A stretch of DNA of 64,000 bases from Streptomyces diastatochromogenes. Its GTDB lineage: Bacteria; Actinomycetota; Actinomycetes; Streptomycetales; Streptomycetaceae. Made by a program: the position numbers and the translations under genes. The DNA lies in the NCBI GenBank assembly GCA_026913215.1, contig JAPTYK010000001.1, forward strand, positions 3,038,001 through 3,102,000, given 5' to 3'. Below are positions 53,496 through 63,183 of the stretch, in pieces. Every line of letters starts with the position of its first letter. Positions within the stretch are counted from its first letter, which is position 1. The notes below the pieces were generated by a model. It ran no database searches. It was not told the DNA's origin and saw only the letters and a program-made list of their open reading frames with translations.

Positions 53496-53692
53496 CCCGA
53501 GGTCCGGCCGCCGCGCTCGTCAACCGGCGGCTGACCACCGCCCCGGGGCCCGCCCGGCGCGCGCTGCCAACCGGCCCCATGCCGTCGGCCACGTGGGCGA
53601 CCTCCCGGCCACGGCTGCCCGGGGGGTCGGGCGTGGAGGCGGAAGCCTCTTCTCGTCGTCACCCGGTATTCCGTAGGTCCGAGGAGAAGTCC

Positions 53693-54663
53693 ATGTCGAG
53701 GCATCCACGCCTGGCCGCCGTCGTCACCGCCACCGCCGCCCTCACCGTGCTCGCCGCGGGTCCCGCCTCGGCGGGTGATCCGACCGTGTCCGATCCGCGC
53801 GTCGTCGCGCACTTCGACGCGGCGGCGGGGCAGAGGCCGGAGAACATCGCCCTGGAGCCGGACGGTTCCGCCGATCTGACCTTCTCCTACGCCCGGCAGG
53901 TGGTCCGGGTCGCGAAGGACGGGATGCGGACGGTGCTGGCGACGCTGCCCGAGGTGGCGAACCCGCAGAGTCCGAACATCGGCGCGGCGATCGTGTCCGG
54001 GATCGCGCGGGCGCACGACGGCACCTTGTACGTCAACTACGTCACCGGCACCGCGGAGACCGGGATCTGGCGCGTCCCGGCCGGCGGGGGCGTGCCCGAG
54101 CAGATCGTGCGGCTGCCGGCGGACACGTTTCCCAACGGGCTGGCCCTCGACGAGGAGTGGGGCACGCTCTACACCGCCGACTCGGCGCGCGGCGTCGTGT
54201 GGAGCGCGCCGGCGGACGGGGCGAGGCCGCCGTCTGGGCCACCGGGACGGCCCTGCTGCCGACCACGGCGCTGCCGTTCGGGGCCAACGGCCTCAAGCTG
54301 CACGACGGTGCCGTGTGGGTGTCGAACAGCGCCCGTTCGACCCTGCTGCGGATCCCCGTGGAGGAGGACCGGACCGCGGGTCCGATCGAGACGAGGGCGA
54401 CCGGGCTGACCGGGATCGACGACTTCACCTTCACCGGGCACGGCGACACGGCCCTGGCGGCGCTGATCCTGGACAGCAGGCTCGAACTGGTCCGCCCCGA
54501 CGGCAGCCACAAGACCGTCCTGACCGCCACGGACGGTCTGCGGAACCCGACCTCCGTGGCGGTGCGCGCCAAGACGCTGTACGTCCCGAGCGCGGCGTAC
54601 TACGCCACCCAGGACCCGGACCCGAACCTCCTGCTGGCCCGGATCTCCCGCAACAAGCTCTAG
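53693..54663 (+). CDS. Secreted SMP-30/gluconolactonase-like beta-propeller protein
   Basis: About 323 residues from ATG 53693 with GAGGAG upstream. The signal peptide (RHPRLAAVVTATAALTVLAA) is cleaved after PASA. The mature part is a six-bladed propeller of the SMP-30/NHL type: RPENIALEPDGSADLTFSYA, GIARAHDGTLYVNYVTG, PNGLALDEEWGTLYTADSA and NGLKLHDGAVWVSNSARSTL. One frame break lies near 54215. Lactonase activity is possible but no specific residues settle it. It ends overlapping the convergent ispE gene by 4 bases. Confidence 0.85.
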
Positions 54664-55555
54664 AGGACGGTCGCGCCCCGCGCCGGTGAGGTCGCGGTCC
54701 GGGCCGTGCGGCAGGTGCCGGAGGCGACGAGGGCGGCGGCGACGGCGGTCGCCGCCTCCGCGTCCTTCACCAGGAAGGCCGTCGTCGGTCCCGAGCCCGA
54801 GACCAGCGCCGCGAGGGCGCCCGCCTCCGTGCCGGCCGTCAGGGTCGCGGCGAGCGAGGGGCGCAGGGAGAGCGCGGGGCCTGGAGGTCGTTGGCGAGGG
54901 CGGCGGCGAGGGCGGTGGTGTCGCCGGTCGCCAGGGCCTCCAGGAGGGCCGGGGAGGCGGCCGGCTCGGGGACCTCGACGTCCGCGGTGAGGCGGTCGAA
55001 CTCGCCGAACACCACCGGGGTCGACAGACCGCCGTCGGCGACGGCGAACACCCAGTGGAAGGCGCCCCCGACCGTCAGCTCCGTCAGCTTCTCGCCGCGC
55101 CCGGTGCCGAGCGCCGCCCCGCCGACGAGGCTGAACGGCACGTCGGAGCCGAGCTCGGCGCAGATCTCCAGGAGGACGTCCCGGGGCGTGTCCAGGCCCC
55201 AGAGCGCGTCGCACGCGAGCAGGGCGCCCGCGCCGTCCGCGCTGCCGCCCGCCATGCCGCCGGTGACCGGGATGTCCTTCTTGATGTGCAGGTGCACGTC
55301 GGGGGAGACGCCGTGCCGGGCGGCGAGCAGTTCGGCGGCGCGGGCGGCCAGGTTGCTGCGGTCCAGCGGCACCTTGTCGGCGTCCGGGCCCTCGCAGGTG
55401 ACCGTGAGCGCGTCGGCGGGGGTGGCGGTGACCTCGTCGTACAGGGAGACGGCGAGGAAGACGTTCGCCAGGTCGTGGAAGCCGTCGGGGCGGGCGGCGC
55501 CGACCGCGAGCTGCGCGTTGACCTTGGCGGGGACGCGTACGGTCACGCCGTTCAT
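54660..55555 (-). CDS. ispE: 4-diphosphocytidyl-2-C-methyl-D-erythritol kinase
   Basis: IspE is a GHMP kinase of the non-mevalonate isoprenoid pathway. About 298 residues from ATG 55555: [20 protein letters not shown], the ATP loop [20 protein letters not shown] and near the end [16 protein letters not shown]. One C-run loss near 54882 splits the frame after LANDLQ. Its ATG overlaps the rsmA stop by 4 bases. The residue pair NA after PAKV, where the family usually has NL, is a small variation. Confidence 0.94.
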
Positions 55556-56435
55556 GCCCGCGCCTCCGGCTTGTTCTCCGCGATCCGCGCGAACTCCTCG
55601 ACCGTCAGCGACTCGCCCCGCGCCTGCGGCGAGATCCCGGCCTTCACGAGGGCCTCCTCGGCGGCGGCCGGGGAGCCGGCCCAGCCCGCGAGGGCGGCCC
55701 GCAGGGTCTTGCGGCGCTGCGCGAAGGCCGCGTCGACGACCGCGAAGACCTCCTGCCGGGTGGCGGTGGTCGCGAGGGCTCGGTGCGGCGGACGAGGGAG
55801 ACGAGGCCGGAGTCGACGTTCGGCGCGGGCCAGAAGACGTTGCGGCCGATGGCTCCGGCGCGCTTGACCTCGGCGTACCAGTTGGCCTTGACGGAGGGGA
55901 CCCCGTACACCTTGTTGCCGGGCTTCGCGGCGAGCCGGTCGGCGACCTCGGCCTGGACCATGACGAGGGTCCGCTCGATGCTCGGGAACCGCTCCAGCAT
56001 GTGCAGCAGGACGGGCACGGCCACGTTGTACGGCAGGTTCGCGACGAGCGCGGTGGGCGCCGGGCCCGGGAGCTCCTCGACGTGCATCGCGTCGGAGTGG
56101 ACGAGCGCGAAGCGGTCCTTCTTCTGCGGCATGCGGGCGGCGATCGTGGCGGGCAGCGCGGCGGCGAGGACGTCGTCGATCTCGACGGCCGTCACGCGGT
56201 CGGCGGCCTCCAGGAGGGCCAGGGTGAGGGAGCCGAGGCCGGGCCCCACCTCCACGACCACGTCCTCGGGCCGCACCTCGGCCGTGCGGACGATCCGCCG
56301 GACGGTGTTGGCGTCGATGACGAAGTTCTGGCCCTTCTGCTTCGTGGGGCGCACGCCGAGGGCGGCGGCCAGCTCACGGATGTCGGCGGGGCCGAGGAGG
56401 GCGTCGGGGCTTTCGGGGCCGGTGGTGGTGCTCAC
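55552..56435 (-). CDS. rsmA: 16S rRNA dimethyladenosine transferase
   Basis: RsmA (KsgA) dimethylates A1518 and A1519 of 16S rRNA late in small-subunit assembly. About 294 residues from ATG 56435: [37 protein letters not shown] (SAM motif), the catalytic [14 protein letters not shown] and [20 protein letters not shown]. One C-run loss near 55778 splits the frame after VRRTEP. It is coupled to ispE by a 4-base overlap, a conserved actinobacterial pair. Confidence 0.95.
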
Positions 56436-56521
56436 CGGTACAGCGTACGGGGCCCGGGTGGGGCGGACCTACGGCTCACCGGCACGGGCGGGGCGGTGCG
56501 GGGCGCCGCCCGGCGTCCGCA

Positions 56522-56553
56522 CACCGGTACGGGCGGGGCCGCCCGTACCGGTG
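56522..56553 (-). terminator. Hairpin terminator after the rpf-like gene
   Basis: Perfect 15-base arms, 56522-56536 (CACCGGTACGGGCGG) and 56539-56553, lie 8 bases past the stop at 56561 on the minus strand. Confidence 0.8.
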
Positions 56554-56560
56554 GGGCGAG

Positions 56561-57838
56561 CTACCCGTGGGTGAGCCGGCGCCCGCAGTGGGGCCAGGGG
56601 CTCGCCCCCCGCTGCACGTAGAGCTTCTTGGCGCGGAAGGTCTGCTCGGCGGCGGGCGCGTTCTGGGCGGTGCCGGTGCCGCCGAGGGCGTGCCACGTGC
56701 CGGGGTCGAACTGGTAGAGCCCGCCGTAGGTCCCCGAGGGGTCGACGGCGTTCGGGCGGCCGCCGGACTCGCAGGCGGCGAGCGCGCCCCAGTCGAGGCC
56801 GTCGGCGCCGGCGACGGAGGAGGGCAGCGGGCGGGTGCCGATCCGCACCTTGCGGCTGACGGGCTCGCGGACGATCTCCTCGCCGGTGCGGCGGGGCCGC
56901 TGCGTGACGCCGTTGACCGTGCGCAGGCTGTACGTGACGCGGCGGACGCCCGGGACGCCCTGCCGTTCGACGACCTCGGTGCCGGCGAACAGCTCGGGGT
57001 CGCGGACCTGCTCGACGGCGTACGGGACGGACTCCTCCCGCACCTGCCGGGAGCCGGTGATCCGCATGACGTTCACCGTCTGGCCGTCGCGGGGAAGGAG
57101 CCGGAGGGACGGAGGTGGTGTCCTGCCCGGAGAGGGTGATCCCGGCCTCGGCGAGGGCCTCCCGGACGGTGGCGGCGTTCGTACGGATCGTCCGCTCGCG
57201 TCCGTCGGCCAGGAAGGTGACGGCCCGCTCGGTGCGGACGTCGAGGGCGAGGCCCTGGCGGGAGATGGCGGCGCCCCGGGAGGCCGAGAGGTAGGCGCCC
57301 TCCGCGCGGACCCCGAGCTGGCGCAGCGCCCCTCGACGGTCTCGGCGGTCGTCCAGACCTGGCGGCGCTGCCCGTCGAGGGTGAGGGAGACCGGCCGCCC
57401 GTACCGGACGACGATCGCGTCGCCGCTGGCCAGGGCCTCGCCGGGGGCGGGGCGACGATGTCGTGCTCGCCGACGGCGACGCCCTCGTCGGCGAGGAGCT
57501 CCCGGACGTCGTCGGCGAAGGTGTGGAGGGTGCGGGGGTGCCGTCGACGGTGAGCTCGACGGCCTTGTCGTCGGCGACGAAGGCGCTGGTGCCGCCGGCG
57601 AGGAAGGCGACGACGAGGGCCTGCGGGACGAGTTTCCGCAGGCCCTCGCCCGTGCCGCCGGAGGCCTGCGGCGGCGGGCGGTGCGGCGCGCCCCGGCGCG
57701 GGAGCCCTGGCCGGGGACGGTGCCGGGCGGGGCGGCGGGTACGACGAGGGGCGCGGTCTGCGTCGGCTGCTCGTGCACGGGCAGGGTCGCGGTCGCGCCC
57801 GGCCCTCCGGCTCGGTGACTGGCCTGGGAAGTGCTCAC
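56561..57838 (-). CDS. Resuscitation-promoting factor-type cell-wall hydrolase (DUF348-G5-Rpf)
   Basis: About 425 residues. A GTG start at 57838 is followed by a proline-rich cytoplasmic segment and one membrane helix, DUF348 domains (TVRTERAVTF-type strands, VTLDGQRRQVWTTAETV), a G5 domain (VRRVTYSLRTVNGVTQRPR) and a C-terminal Rpf lysozyme-like domain with LDWGALAACESGGRPNAVDP, where the catalytic Glu is in ACESGG, and GLYQFDPGTWHALGGTG. This architecture matches mycobacterial RpfB and streptomycete RpfC-type proteins, which cleave peptidoglycan during spore germination. At least five base losses (57110-57660) scramble the N-terminal half; the last ~190 residues are clean. Confidence 0.88.
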   Translation of the reverse strand: MSTSQASHRAGGPGATATLPVHEQPTQTAPLVVPAAPPGTVPGQGSRAGARRTARRRRPPAARARACGNSSRRPSSSPSSPAAPAPSSPTTRPSSSPSTAPPHPPHLRRRRPGAPRRRGRRRRRARHRRPAPGEALASGDAIVVRYGRPVSLTLDGQRRQVWTTAETVEGRCASSGSARRAPTSRPPGAPPSPARASPSTSAPSGPSPSWPTDASGRSVRTPPPSGRPSPRPGSPSPGRTPPPSLRLLPRDGQTVNVMRITGSRQVREESVPYAVEQVRDPELFAGTEVVERQGVPGVRRVTYSLRTVNGVTQRPRRTGEEIVREPVSRKVRIGTRPLPSSVAGADGLDWGALAACESGGRPNAVDPSGTYGGLYQFDPGTWHALGGTGTAQNAPAAEQTFRAKKLYVQRGASPWPHCGRRLTHG

Positions 57839-57933
57839 GAGGCCGGGACCCTAGCCCCGGCCGGCGTGACTCTCCCGAACCATACGACTACGACACGTAA
57901 CCGTTATCGATCGGTGATGCTCGGTCGCCCCCC

Positions 57934-57985
57934 GTCTCAGTAGCCGAAGGCGCGGGCCTCGTCTCAGTAGTCGAAGGCGCGGGCC
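57934..57985. repeat. 27-bp tandem duplication over the 3' end of tatD
   Basis: GTCTCAGTAGCCGAAGGCGC plus GGGCC at 57934-57958 recurs with one change at 57961-57985, a 27-base period. The right copy contains the tatD stop and its last codons (ARAFDY on the minus strand); the left copy repeats them beyond the gene. Confidence 0.85.
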
Positions 57986-58830
57986 GTGTTCACGGCGATG
58001 GCCGCGGCGAGCTCGTTCTCCCCGATCCCCCGGACCTCGGCCATGGCCCGGACGGTGACCGGGATCAGGTACGGGGCGTTGGGGCGGCCGCGGAAGGGCG
58101 CCGGGGTGAGGAAGGGGCGTCGGTCTCGACGAGGACCAGTTCCAGGGGGCGACCGCGAGGGCGTCCCGCAGGTACTGGGCGTTCTTGAAGGTGACGTTGC
58201 CGGCGAAGGACATGTAGTAGCCCTTGGCGGCGCAGATCTCGGCCATGGCGGCGTCGCCGGAGTAGCAGTGGAAGACGGTCCGCTCGGGGGCGCCCTCCTC
58301 GTCCAGGACGCGCAGGACGTCGGCGTGGGCCTCGCGGTCGTGGATGACGAGGGCCTTGCCGTGCCGCTTGGCGATCTCGATGTGGGCGCGGAAGGAACGC
58401 TCCTGCGCGGCGATGCCCTCGGGGCCCGTGCGGAAGAAGTCGAGTCCGGTCTCGCCGACCCCGCGCACGTACGGGAGGGCGGCGAGCCGGTCGATCTCGC
58501 CCAGGGCGTCGTCGAGGGCCGCGTCGCCGCCGCCCTGGCGGGCGCCCTGACGGGACCAGCCGTCGGGGTCGCCCAGGACGATCCTGGGGGCCTCGTTGGG
58601 GTGCAGGGCGACGGCCGCGTGCACGTTCTCGTGGGCGGCGGCCGTCTCGGCGGCCCACCGCGAGCCCTTCACGTCGCAGCCGACCTGGACGACCGTGGTC
58701 ACGCCGACGGCGGCGGCCTTGGTCAGGGCCTCCTCGACGGTCCCGGACTGCAGGTCCATGTGGGTGTGCGAGTCCGCGACCTCCACGAGGAGGGGTTCGG
58801 GCAGCGGCGGCGGGGCGTCCTGGCACTCAT
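57964..58830 (-). CDS. tatD: TatD-family metal-dependent DNase
   Basis: About 290 residues. TatD proteins are TIM-barrel DNases with roles in DNA repair and degradation. The metal-binding set is present: VADSHTHMDLQSG (His-x-His), GVGETGLDFFRTGPEG, AHIEIAKRHGKALVIHDREA, VFHCYSGD and, in another frame, LVLVETDAPFLTP-like sequence. The start is ATG 58830; one G lost near 58813 separates MSAR from DAPPPLPEP. Two further breaks lie near 58153 and 58112. The start codon lies within a perfect inverted repeat. Confidence 0.92.
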
Positions 58831-58860
58831 GACCCCGATCGTACGAGGGCCATGAGTGCC
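58822..58860 (-). promoter_or_regulatory. Inverted repeat covering the tatD start codon
   Basis: GGCACTCATG (58822-58831) and CATGAGTGCC (58851-58860) are perfect 10-base arms with a 19-base spacer. In the transcript the 5' arm can pair with the ATG and first codons of tatD, and the ribosome-binding GATCGGGG lies in the loop. It could also be a protein operator. Confidence 0.6.
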
Positions 58861-58870
58861 GGCGCGTGGC

Positions 58871-59299
58871 CTAGGGGTGACGCCGGAACGGGTGAAGGAG
58901 GTCCGACAGGTGCCAGTGGTGCGGCACGGGCGGGGCCGGCGGCTTCTCCGGGGCGTCCTCGGTCAGCTCCTGGCCGATGGGTCCGGCCGGCGAGACGGGT
59001 TTCGTCGCCCGCGCCCCTTGCTGGTGCTTCTCGGTCGCGGCGATCAGGTCGAGCACCGACGACACCTGCCCCGCGCGCATGATGCGGACGACGTGGCCGC
59101 CGCAGTTCATGCAGGTGGGGCTGGACAGCGGGGACGGTACCCGCTCTCCGTCGGCCTTGTAGACGACGAATTCCTGGCCGGCGGCGTCGACGTGGTGCTC
59201 GATGTCGTACGCCTGCTCCCAGCCGTATCCACAGCGCATGCAGGCGAAGGCGTACGCCTCATGGGCGACGGATATGCCGGTGCCGGTGATCTCGCTCAT
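58871..59299 (-). CDS. Hypothetical zinc-ribbon protein
   Basis: An intact protein of 142 residues from ATG 59299 with GGAGAGGAGC upstream. Two CxxC pairs (FACMRCGYGWEQAYDIEH and PTCMNCGGHVVRIM) form a likely zinc ribbon in the first half. The second half is proline-rich and ends HHWHLSDLLHPFRRHP. I know no assigned function. It lies upstream of tatD in the same direction, 40 bases apart, behind a 16-base palindrome. Confidence 0.8.
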   Translation of the reverse strand: MSEITGTGISVAHEAYAFACMRCGYGWEQAYDIEHHVDAAGQEFVVYKADGERVPSPLSSPTCMNCGGHVVRIMRAGQVSSVLDLIAATEKHQQGARATKPVSPAGPIGQELTEDAPEKPPAPPVPHHWHLSDLLHPFRRHP

Positions 59300-59310
59300 G
59301 CCAGCTCCTC

Positions 59311-59326
59311 TCCACTGATCAGTGGA
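59311..59326. promoter_or_regulatory. 16-bp perfect palindrome upstream of the zinc-ribbon gene
   Basis: TCCACTGATCAGTGGA is a perfect palindrome 12 bases before the start codon at 59299. It overlaps where a leader or promoter should lie and is a strong operator candidate, for example for a TetR- or GntR-type dimer. The 168-base gap up to 59467 is relatively AT-rich. Confidence 0.6.
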
Positions 59327-59467
59327 CGCCTTTTCGGGCCGGAGCGCATCAGCGGGGGACGAACCATGGAATGCTCTTTGGCGTTCCCTTGCCAAGCGCC
59401 CTGCGAAGAGTCCCGGCGCCGGGTTCGGCTTTGCCTTTCAGGTTAGTCCTTTGCCGTTTCCGAGGCC

Positions 59468-60325
59468 CTACGCATTCGCATTCTTTGCCGCGACCACCGC
59501 ATCGAAGACCTCCCGCTTGGGAAGTCCGGCCTCCGCCGCGACGGCGGCGATCGCCTCCTTGCGGCGCTCCCCCGCCTCCTCGCGCACCCGCACCCTGCGC
59601 ACCAGCTCCTCCGCGTCGAGTTCGGCGGGGCCGGTCTCCGGGGCGCCCTCGACGACGACGGTGATCTCGCCGCGCACGCCGTCCTTCGCCCACTCCGCGA
59701 GCTCGCCCAGCGGACCCCGCTTGACCTCCTCGTACGTCTTGGTCAGCTCGCGGCAGACGGCGGCCCGGCGGTCGGCGCCGAAGACCTCGGCCATCGCGGC
59801 GAGGGTGTCGTCGAGCCGGTGCGGGGCCTCGAAGTAGACGAGGGTCCGCCGCTCGCCGGCGACCTCGCGGAGGCGGCCGAGGCGCTCGCCGGCCTTCCTC
59901 GGCAGGAAGCCCTCGAAGCAGAAGCGGTCCACGGGGAGGCCGGAGAGGGCGAGCGCGGTGAGCACGGCGGACGGGCCGGGGACGGCCGTCACCTTGATGT
60001 CCTGCTCGACGGCGGCGGCGACGAGCCGGTAGCCGGGGTCCGAGACGGACGGCATGCCCGCGTCGGTCACGAGCAGCACGCGCGCGCCGCCGACCAGGGC
60101 CTCGACCAGTTCGGGCGTACGGGCGGACTCGTTGCCCTCGAAGTACGAGACGACCCGTCCCGTGGTGTGGATGCCGAGCGCGCGGGTCAGCCCGCGCAGC
60201 CGCCGGGTGTCCTCGGCGGCGACGATGTCGGCCCGCTCCAGCTCGGCGGCGAGGCGGGGCGGGGCGTCCGCGATGTCGCCGATGGGGGTCCCTGCGAGTA
60301 CCAGCGTTCCTGTCACACGGGACAT
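59468..60325 (-). CDS. rsmI: 16S rRNA (cytidine1402-2'-O)-methyltransferase
   Basis: RsmI methylates C1402 in the decoding centre of 16S rRNA. The gene is intact, 285 residues: GTLVLAGTPIGDIADAPPRL, VAAEDTRRLRGLTRALGI, VLLVTDAGMPSVSDPGYRLV, TAVPGPSAVLTALALSGLPV and FCFEGFLPRKAGER. The ATG at 60325 is taken; a GTG a few codons inside is an alternative. It is divergent from pmt across about 50 bases, a conserved actinobacterial arrangement. Confidence 0.95.
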   Translation of the reverse strand: MSRVTGTLVLAGTPIGDIADAPPRLAAELERADIVAAEDTRRLRGLTRALGIHTTGRVVSYFEGNESARTPELVEALVGGARVLLVTDAGMPSVSDPGYRLVAAAVEQDIKVTAVPGPSAVLTALALSGLPVDRFCFEGFLPRKAGERLGRLREVAGERRTLVYFEAPHRLDDTLAAMAEVFGADRRAAVCRELTKTYEEVKRGPLGELAEWAKDGVRGEITVVVEGAPETGPAELDAEELVRRVRVREEAGERRKEAIAAVAAEAGLPKREVFDAVVAAKNANA

Positions 60326-60377
60326 CCTCCCAGCCCGGACAGGCGACGCGCACAGGCGCGTTCCCTACGATGGCGCG

Positions 60378-62124
60378 GTGACCAGTACCGCACCCGAGGC
60401 CCTGGAGGGCCAGCACCCGTGGCGGCGCCCGTGGCAGAGCCCTCTTCCTGGCAGCAGCGGCTGCGGCGCTTCGGCTACGCGCCGCCGACCGCGGAGCCGA
60501 TCGGGCTGCGGGAGCGGCTCGTCCCCCGTACACCCGGCCCTCCGAGCGGACGTGGTCGCTGCTCGGCATCGGACCTGACCGCGCCGAGCGCCTCTGGCGG
60601 CTGCTGGCCTGGGGCGGTCCGCTCCTGGTCACGGCGGTCGCGGGCCTGCTGCGGTTCTGGAACCTGGGCAAGCCGCACGCGGTGATATTCGACGAGACGT
60701 ACTACGCGAAGGACGCCTGGGCCCTGATCAACCAGGGGTACGAGGGGGCCTGGCCGAAGGACATCGACAAGACGATCCTCACCGACCCGGGCTCGGTCCT
60801 CATCCCGACCGACCCCGGCTACGTCGTCCACCCGCCGATGGGCAAATGGGTGATCGGCGTCGGCGAGAAGCTCTTCGGCTTCGAGCCCTTCGGCTGGCGC
60901 TTCATGGTGGCGCTGCTCGGCACGCTGTCGGTGCTGATGCTGTGCCGGATCGGCCGCCGGCTGTTCCGCTCGACGTTCCTGGGCTGTCTGGCGGGCCTGC
61001 TCCTGGCGGTCGACGGGCTGCACTTCGTGATGAGCCGCACCGCGCTGCTCGACCAGGTGCTGATGTTCTTCGTGCTCGCCGCCTTCGGCTGTCTCGTCCT
61101 GGACCGGGACCGGACGCGGGCGCGGCTCGCGGCGGCGCTCCCGGAGGACGAGGAGGGGGTGCTGCGGCCGGACGCGGACATCGCGGAGACCCTCCGCCTG
61201 GGCTGGCGGCCCTGGCGCCTCGCGGCCGGCGTCAGTCTCGGCCTCGCGGCGGCGACCAAGTGGAACGGCCTGTACGTGATGGTCGGCTTCGGTCTCCTGA
61301 CGGTCCTGTGGGACGTCGGCGGCCGCCGCACGGCCGGCGCGGTCCGCCCCTACCTCGCGGTGATCAGGAAGGACCTGGTCCCGGCGTTCGTCTCCGTCGT
61401 CCCGGTGGCCATCGGCACCTACCTGGCGACCTGGACCGGCTGGCTGGTCACCGACAAGGGCTACTTCCGGCACTGGGCCGAGGACCACGACAAGGCGGTC
61501 GGCGGCGGCACCTGGGGCTGGCTCCCGGACTGGCTGCGCAGCCTGTGGCACTACGAGTCCGAGGTGTACACCTTCCACGTCGGCCTCACCTCGCCGCACA
61601 CCTACCAGTCGAACCCCTGGTCCTGGATCGTCCTCGGCCGCCCCGTCTCGTACTTCTACGAGTCCCCCGCCCCCGGCACGGCCGGCTGCCCGGCCACCGC
61701 GAAGGAGAAGTGCGCCCAGGAGGTCCTGGCCCTCGGCACCCCGCTCCTGTGGTGGGCCGCCTGCTTCGCCCTGCTGTACGTCCTGTGGCGCTGGGCCTTC
61801 CGCCGCGACTGGCGCGCGGGCGCGATCGCCTGCGGCGTCGCGGCCGGCTGGCTCCCCTGGTTCCTTTACCAGGAACGCACCATCTTCCTTTTCTACGCGG
61901 TCGTCTTCGTGCCTTTCCTGTGTCTGGCGGTGGCCATGATGCTGGGCGCGATCATCGGCCCGCGCGGGTCCTCGGAAAGACGCCGGACTTTCGGCGCGGT
62001 GGCGGCGGGATGTCTGGTCCTGCTCATCGTCTGGAATTTCATCTACTTCTGGCCCCTGTACACCGGGACGCCGATTCCGCTGGACCAGTGGAGAAACCGG
62101 ATGTGGCTCGACACCTGGGTCTAG
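60378..62124 (+). CDS. pmt: Protein O-mannosyltransferase (GT39)
   Basis: A membrane glycosyltransferase that moves mannose from polyprenyl-phosphate-mannose to exported proteins; in streptomycetes it is required for glycoproteins and some phage receptors. About 582 residues from GTG 60378. The catalytic acidic pair is in VIFDETYYAKDAWALI, followed by VHPPMGKWVIGVGEKLFGFE, MSRTALLDQVLMFFVL and ten or more hydrophobic helices. The last ~480 residues are clean. Three base losses break the first ~100 residues (near 60420-60560), where corrected text gives QQRLRRFGYAPPTAEPIGLR. Confidence 0.93.
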
Positions 62125-62259
62125 CGGGGAATTGAGGCGGGAGGGCGCGGCCGGCGGTCGCGCCCTCTCCGCTGTCCTCGTACAACCATTCGCACCCCCG
62201 GGCGGTCATGTAGGGCGAACGCGCCGTACGCGTGTTCGTTCCGTCTCCGGGGACCCCTC

Positions 62260-63183
62260 ATGACTCACCGCATATCCCTGCGCGCCCGCGCGCTTCCGGC
62301 CGTGGTCGCGGCCGGGCTCCTCGTGCCCGTCGTCGCGGGCGCGACGCCCGCTTCCGCCGCCACCGCGCCGCAGGTCAGCTGCACGTCCGGCACGGCCGGG
62401 CTCGCCGCCAAGCTCCAGCGGGACATCACCGCCGCCCTCGCCACGCGCGCCGGCACGGTCGCCGTCGGCCTGCGCGACCGCACCACGAACACCACCTGCA
62501 CCCTGCGCGCCACCACCGCGTACGACTCGGCCAGCGTCGTGAAGGTCACCGTCCTCGCCACGCTCCTCTGGGACGCCAAGAAGACCAACCGCTACCTGAC
62601 CTCCCGCGAGACCACCCTCGCCACCGCCATGATCACCAAGTCCGACAACGCCTCCACCACCTCCCTGTGGAACCAGCTCGGCGTCACCAAGGTGAAGGGC
62701 TTCCTCACCGCCGCCGGCATGACGCAGACGGTCCCGGGCTCCGGCGGCTACTGGGGACTCACCCGGATCAACGTCACCGACGAGCAGCGGCTGCTCTCCC
62801 TGATCACCACCAAGAACACCGTCCTCAGCGACAACGCCCGCGCCTACATCCTCAAGCTCATGGGGAACGTCATCACCTCCCAGCGCTGGGGCACCCCGGC
62901 CGGCGCGCCCTCCTCCGTGGCCGTCCACGTCAAGAACGGCTGGCTGCAGCGCGCCACGCGCGGCTGGCGCGTGCACAGCGTCGGCACCTTCAACGGCGGC
63001 GGCCACGACTACACCCTCTCCGTCCTCACCGACGGCAACAGCACGATGACCTACGGCGTGAACACCATCCAGGCCGTGTCCAAGGCGATCCACCGCGACC
63101 TCGTCCCGACCGCGACCGCCGCCACCCGCTACACGCCGACCGCCACGCCCATGGAGGCGTACGTGGCGGTGCCCCAGGGCTGA
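62260..63183 (+). CDS. Secreted serine hydrolase, beta-lactamase-like fold
   Basis: An intact protein of 307 residues. The signal peptide (RARALPAVVAAGLLVPVVAG, cleavage after ASA) has arginines before the helix but no twin-arginine motif. It shows SxxK in DSASVVKVTVLATL, SDN in ITKSDNASTTSLW, and HVKNGW where the third motif KTG is expected, so the third motif is KNG. A true beta-lactamase is therefore doubtful; a peptidase or inactive relative fits better. It follows pmt by 135 bases. Confidence 0.82.
   Translation: MTHRISLRARALPAVVAAGLLVPVVAGATPASAATAPQVSCTSGTAGLAAKLQRDITAALATRAGTVAVGLRDRTTNTTCTLRATTAYDSASVVKVTVLATLLWDAKKTNRYLTSRETTLATAMITKSDNASTTSLWNQLGVTKVKGFLTAAGMTQTVPGSGGYWGLTRINVTDEQRLLSLITTKNTVLSDNARAYILKLMGNVITSQRWGTPAGAPSSVAVHVKNGWLQRATRGWRVHSVGTFNGGGHDYTLSVLTDGNSTMTYGVNTIQAVSKAIHRDLVPTATAATRYTPTATPMEAYVAVPQG

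Larger units (their letters stand above)
53153..53692. other. 540-bp non-coding region between acyltransferase and SMP-30-like genes
   Basis: No gene is supported here, although several reading frames stay open because the sequence is GC-rich and contains 45-base (15-codon) repeats. It contains a hairpin at 53198-53229, a 45-bp tandem repeat at about 53347-53495, and the divergent promoters of the two flanking genes. Confidence 0.7.

Noticed and set aside
53302..53520. Possible CRISPR array or repeat protein
   Set aside because: The 45-base repeats are directly adjacent with no unique spacers, there are no cas genes, and no frame has a plausible start with a ribosome site.
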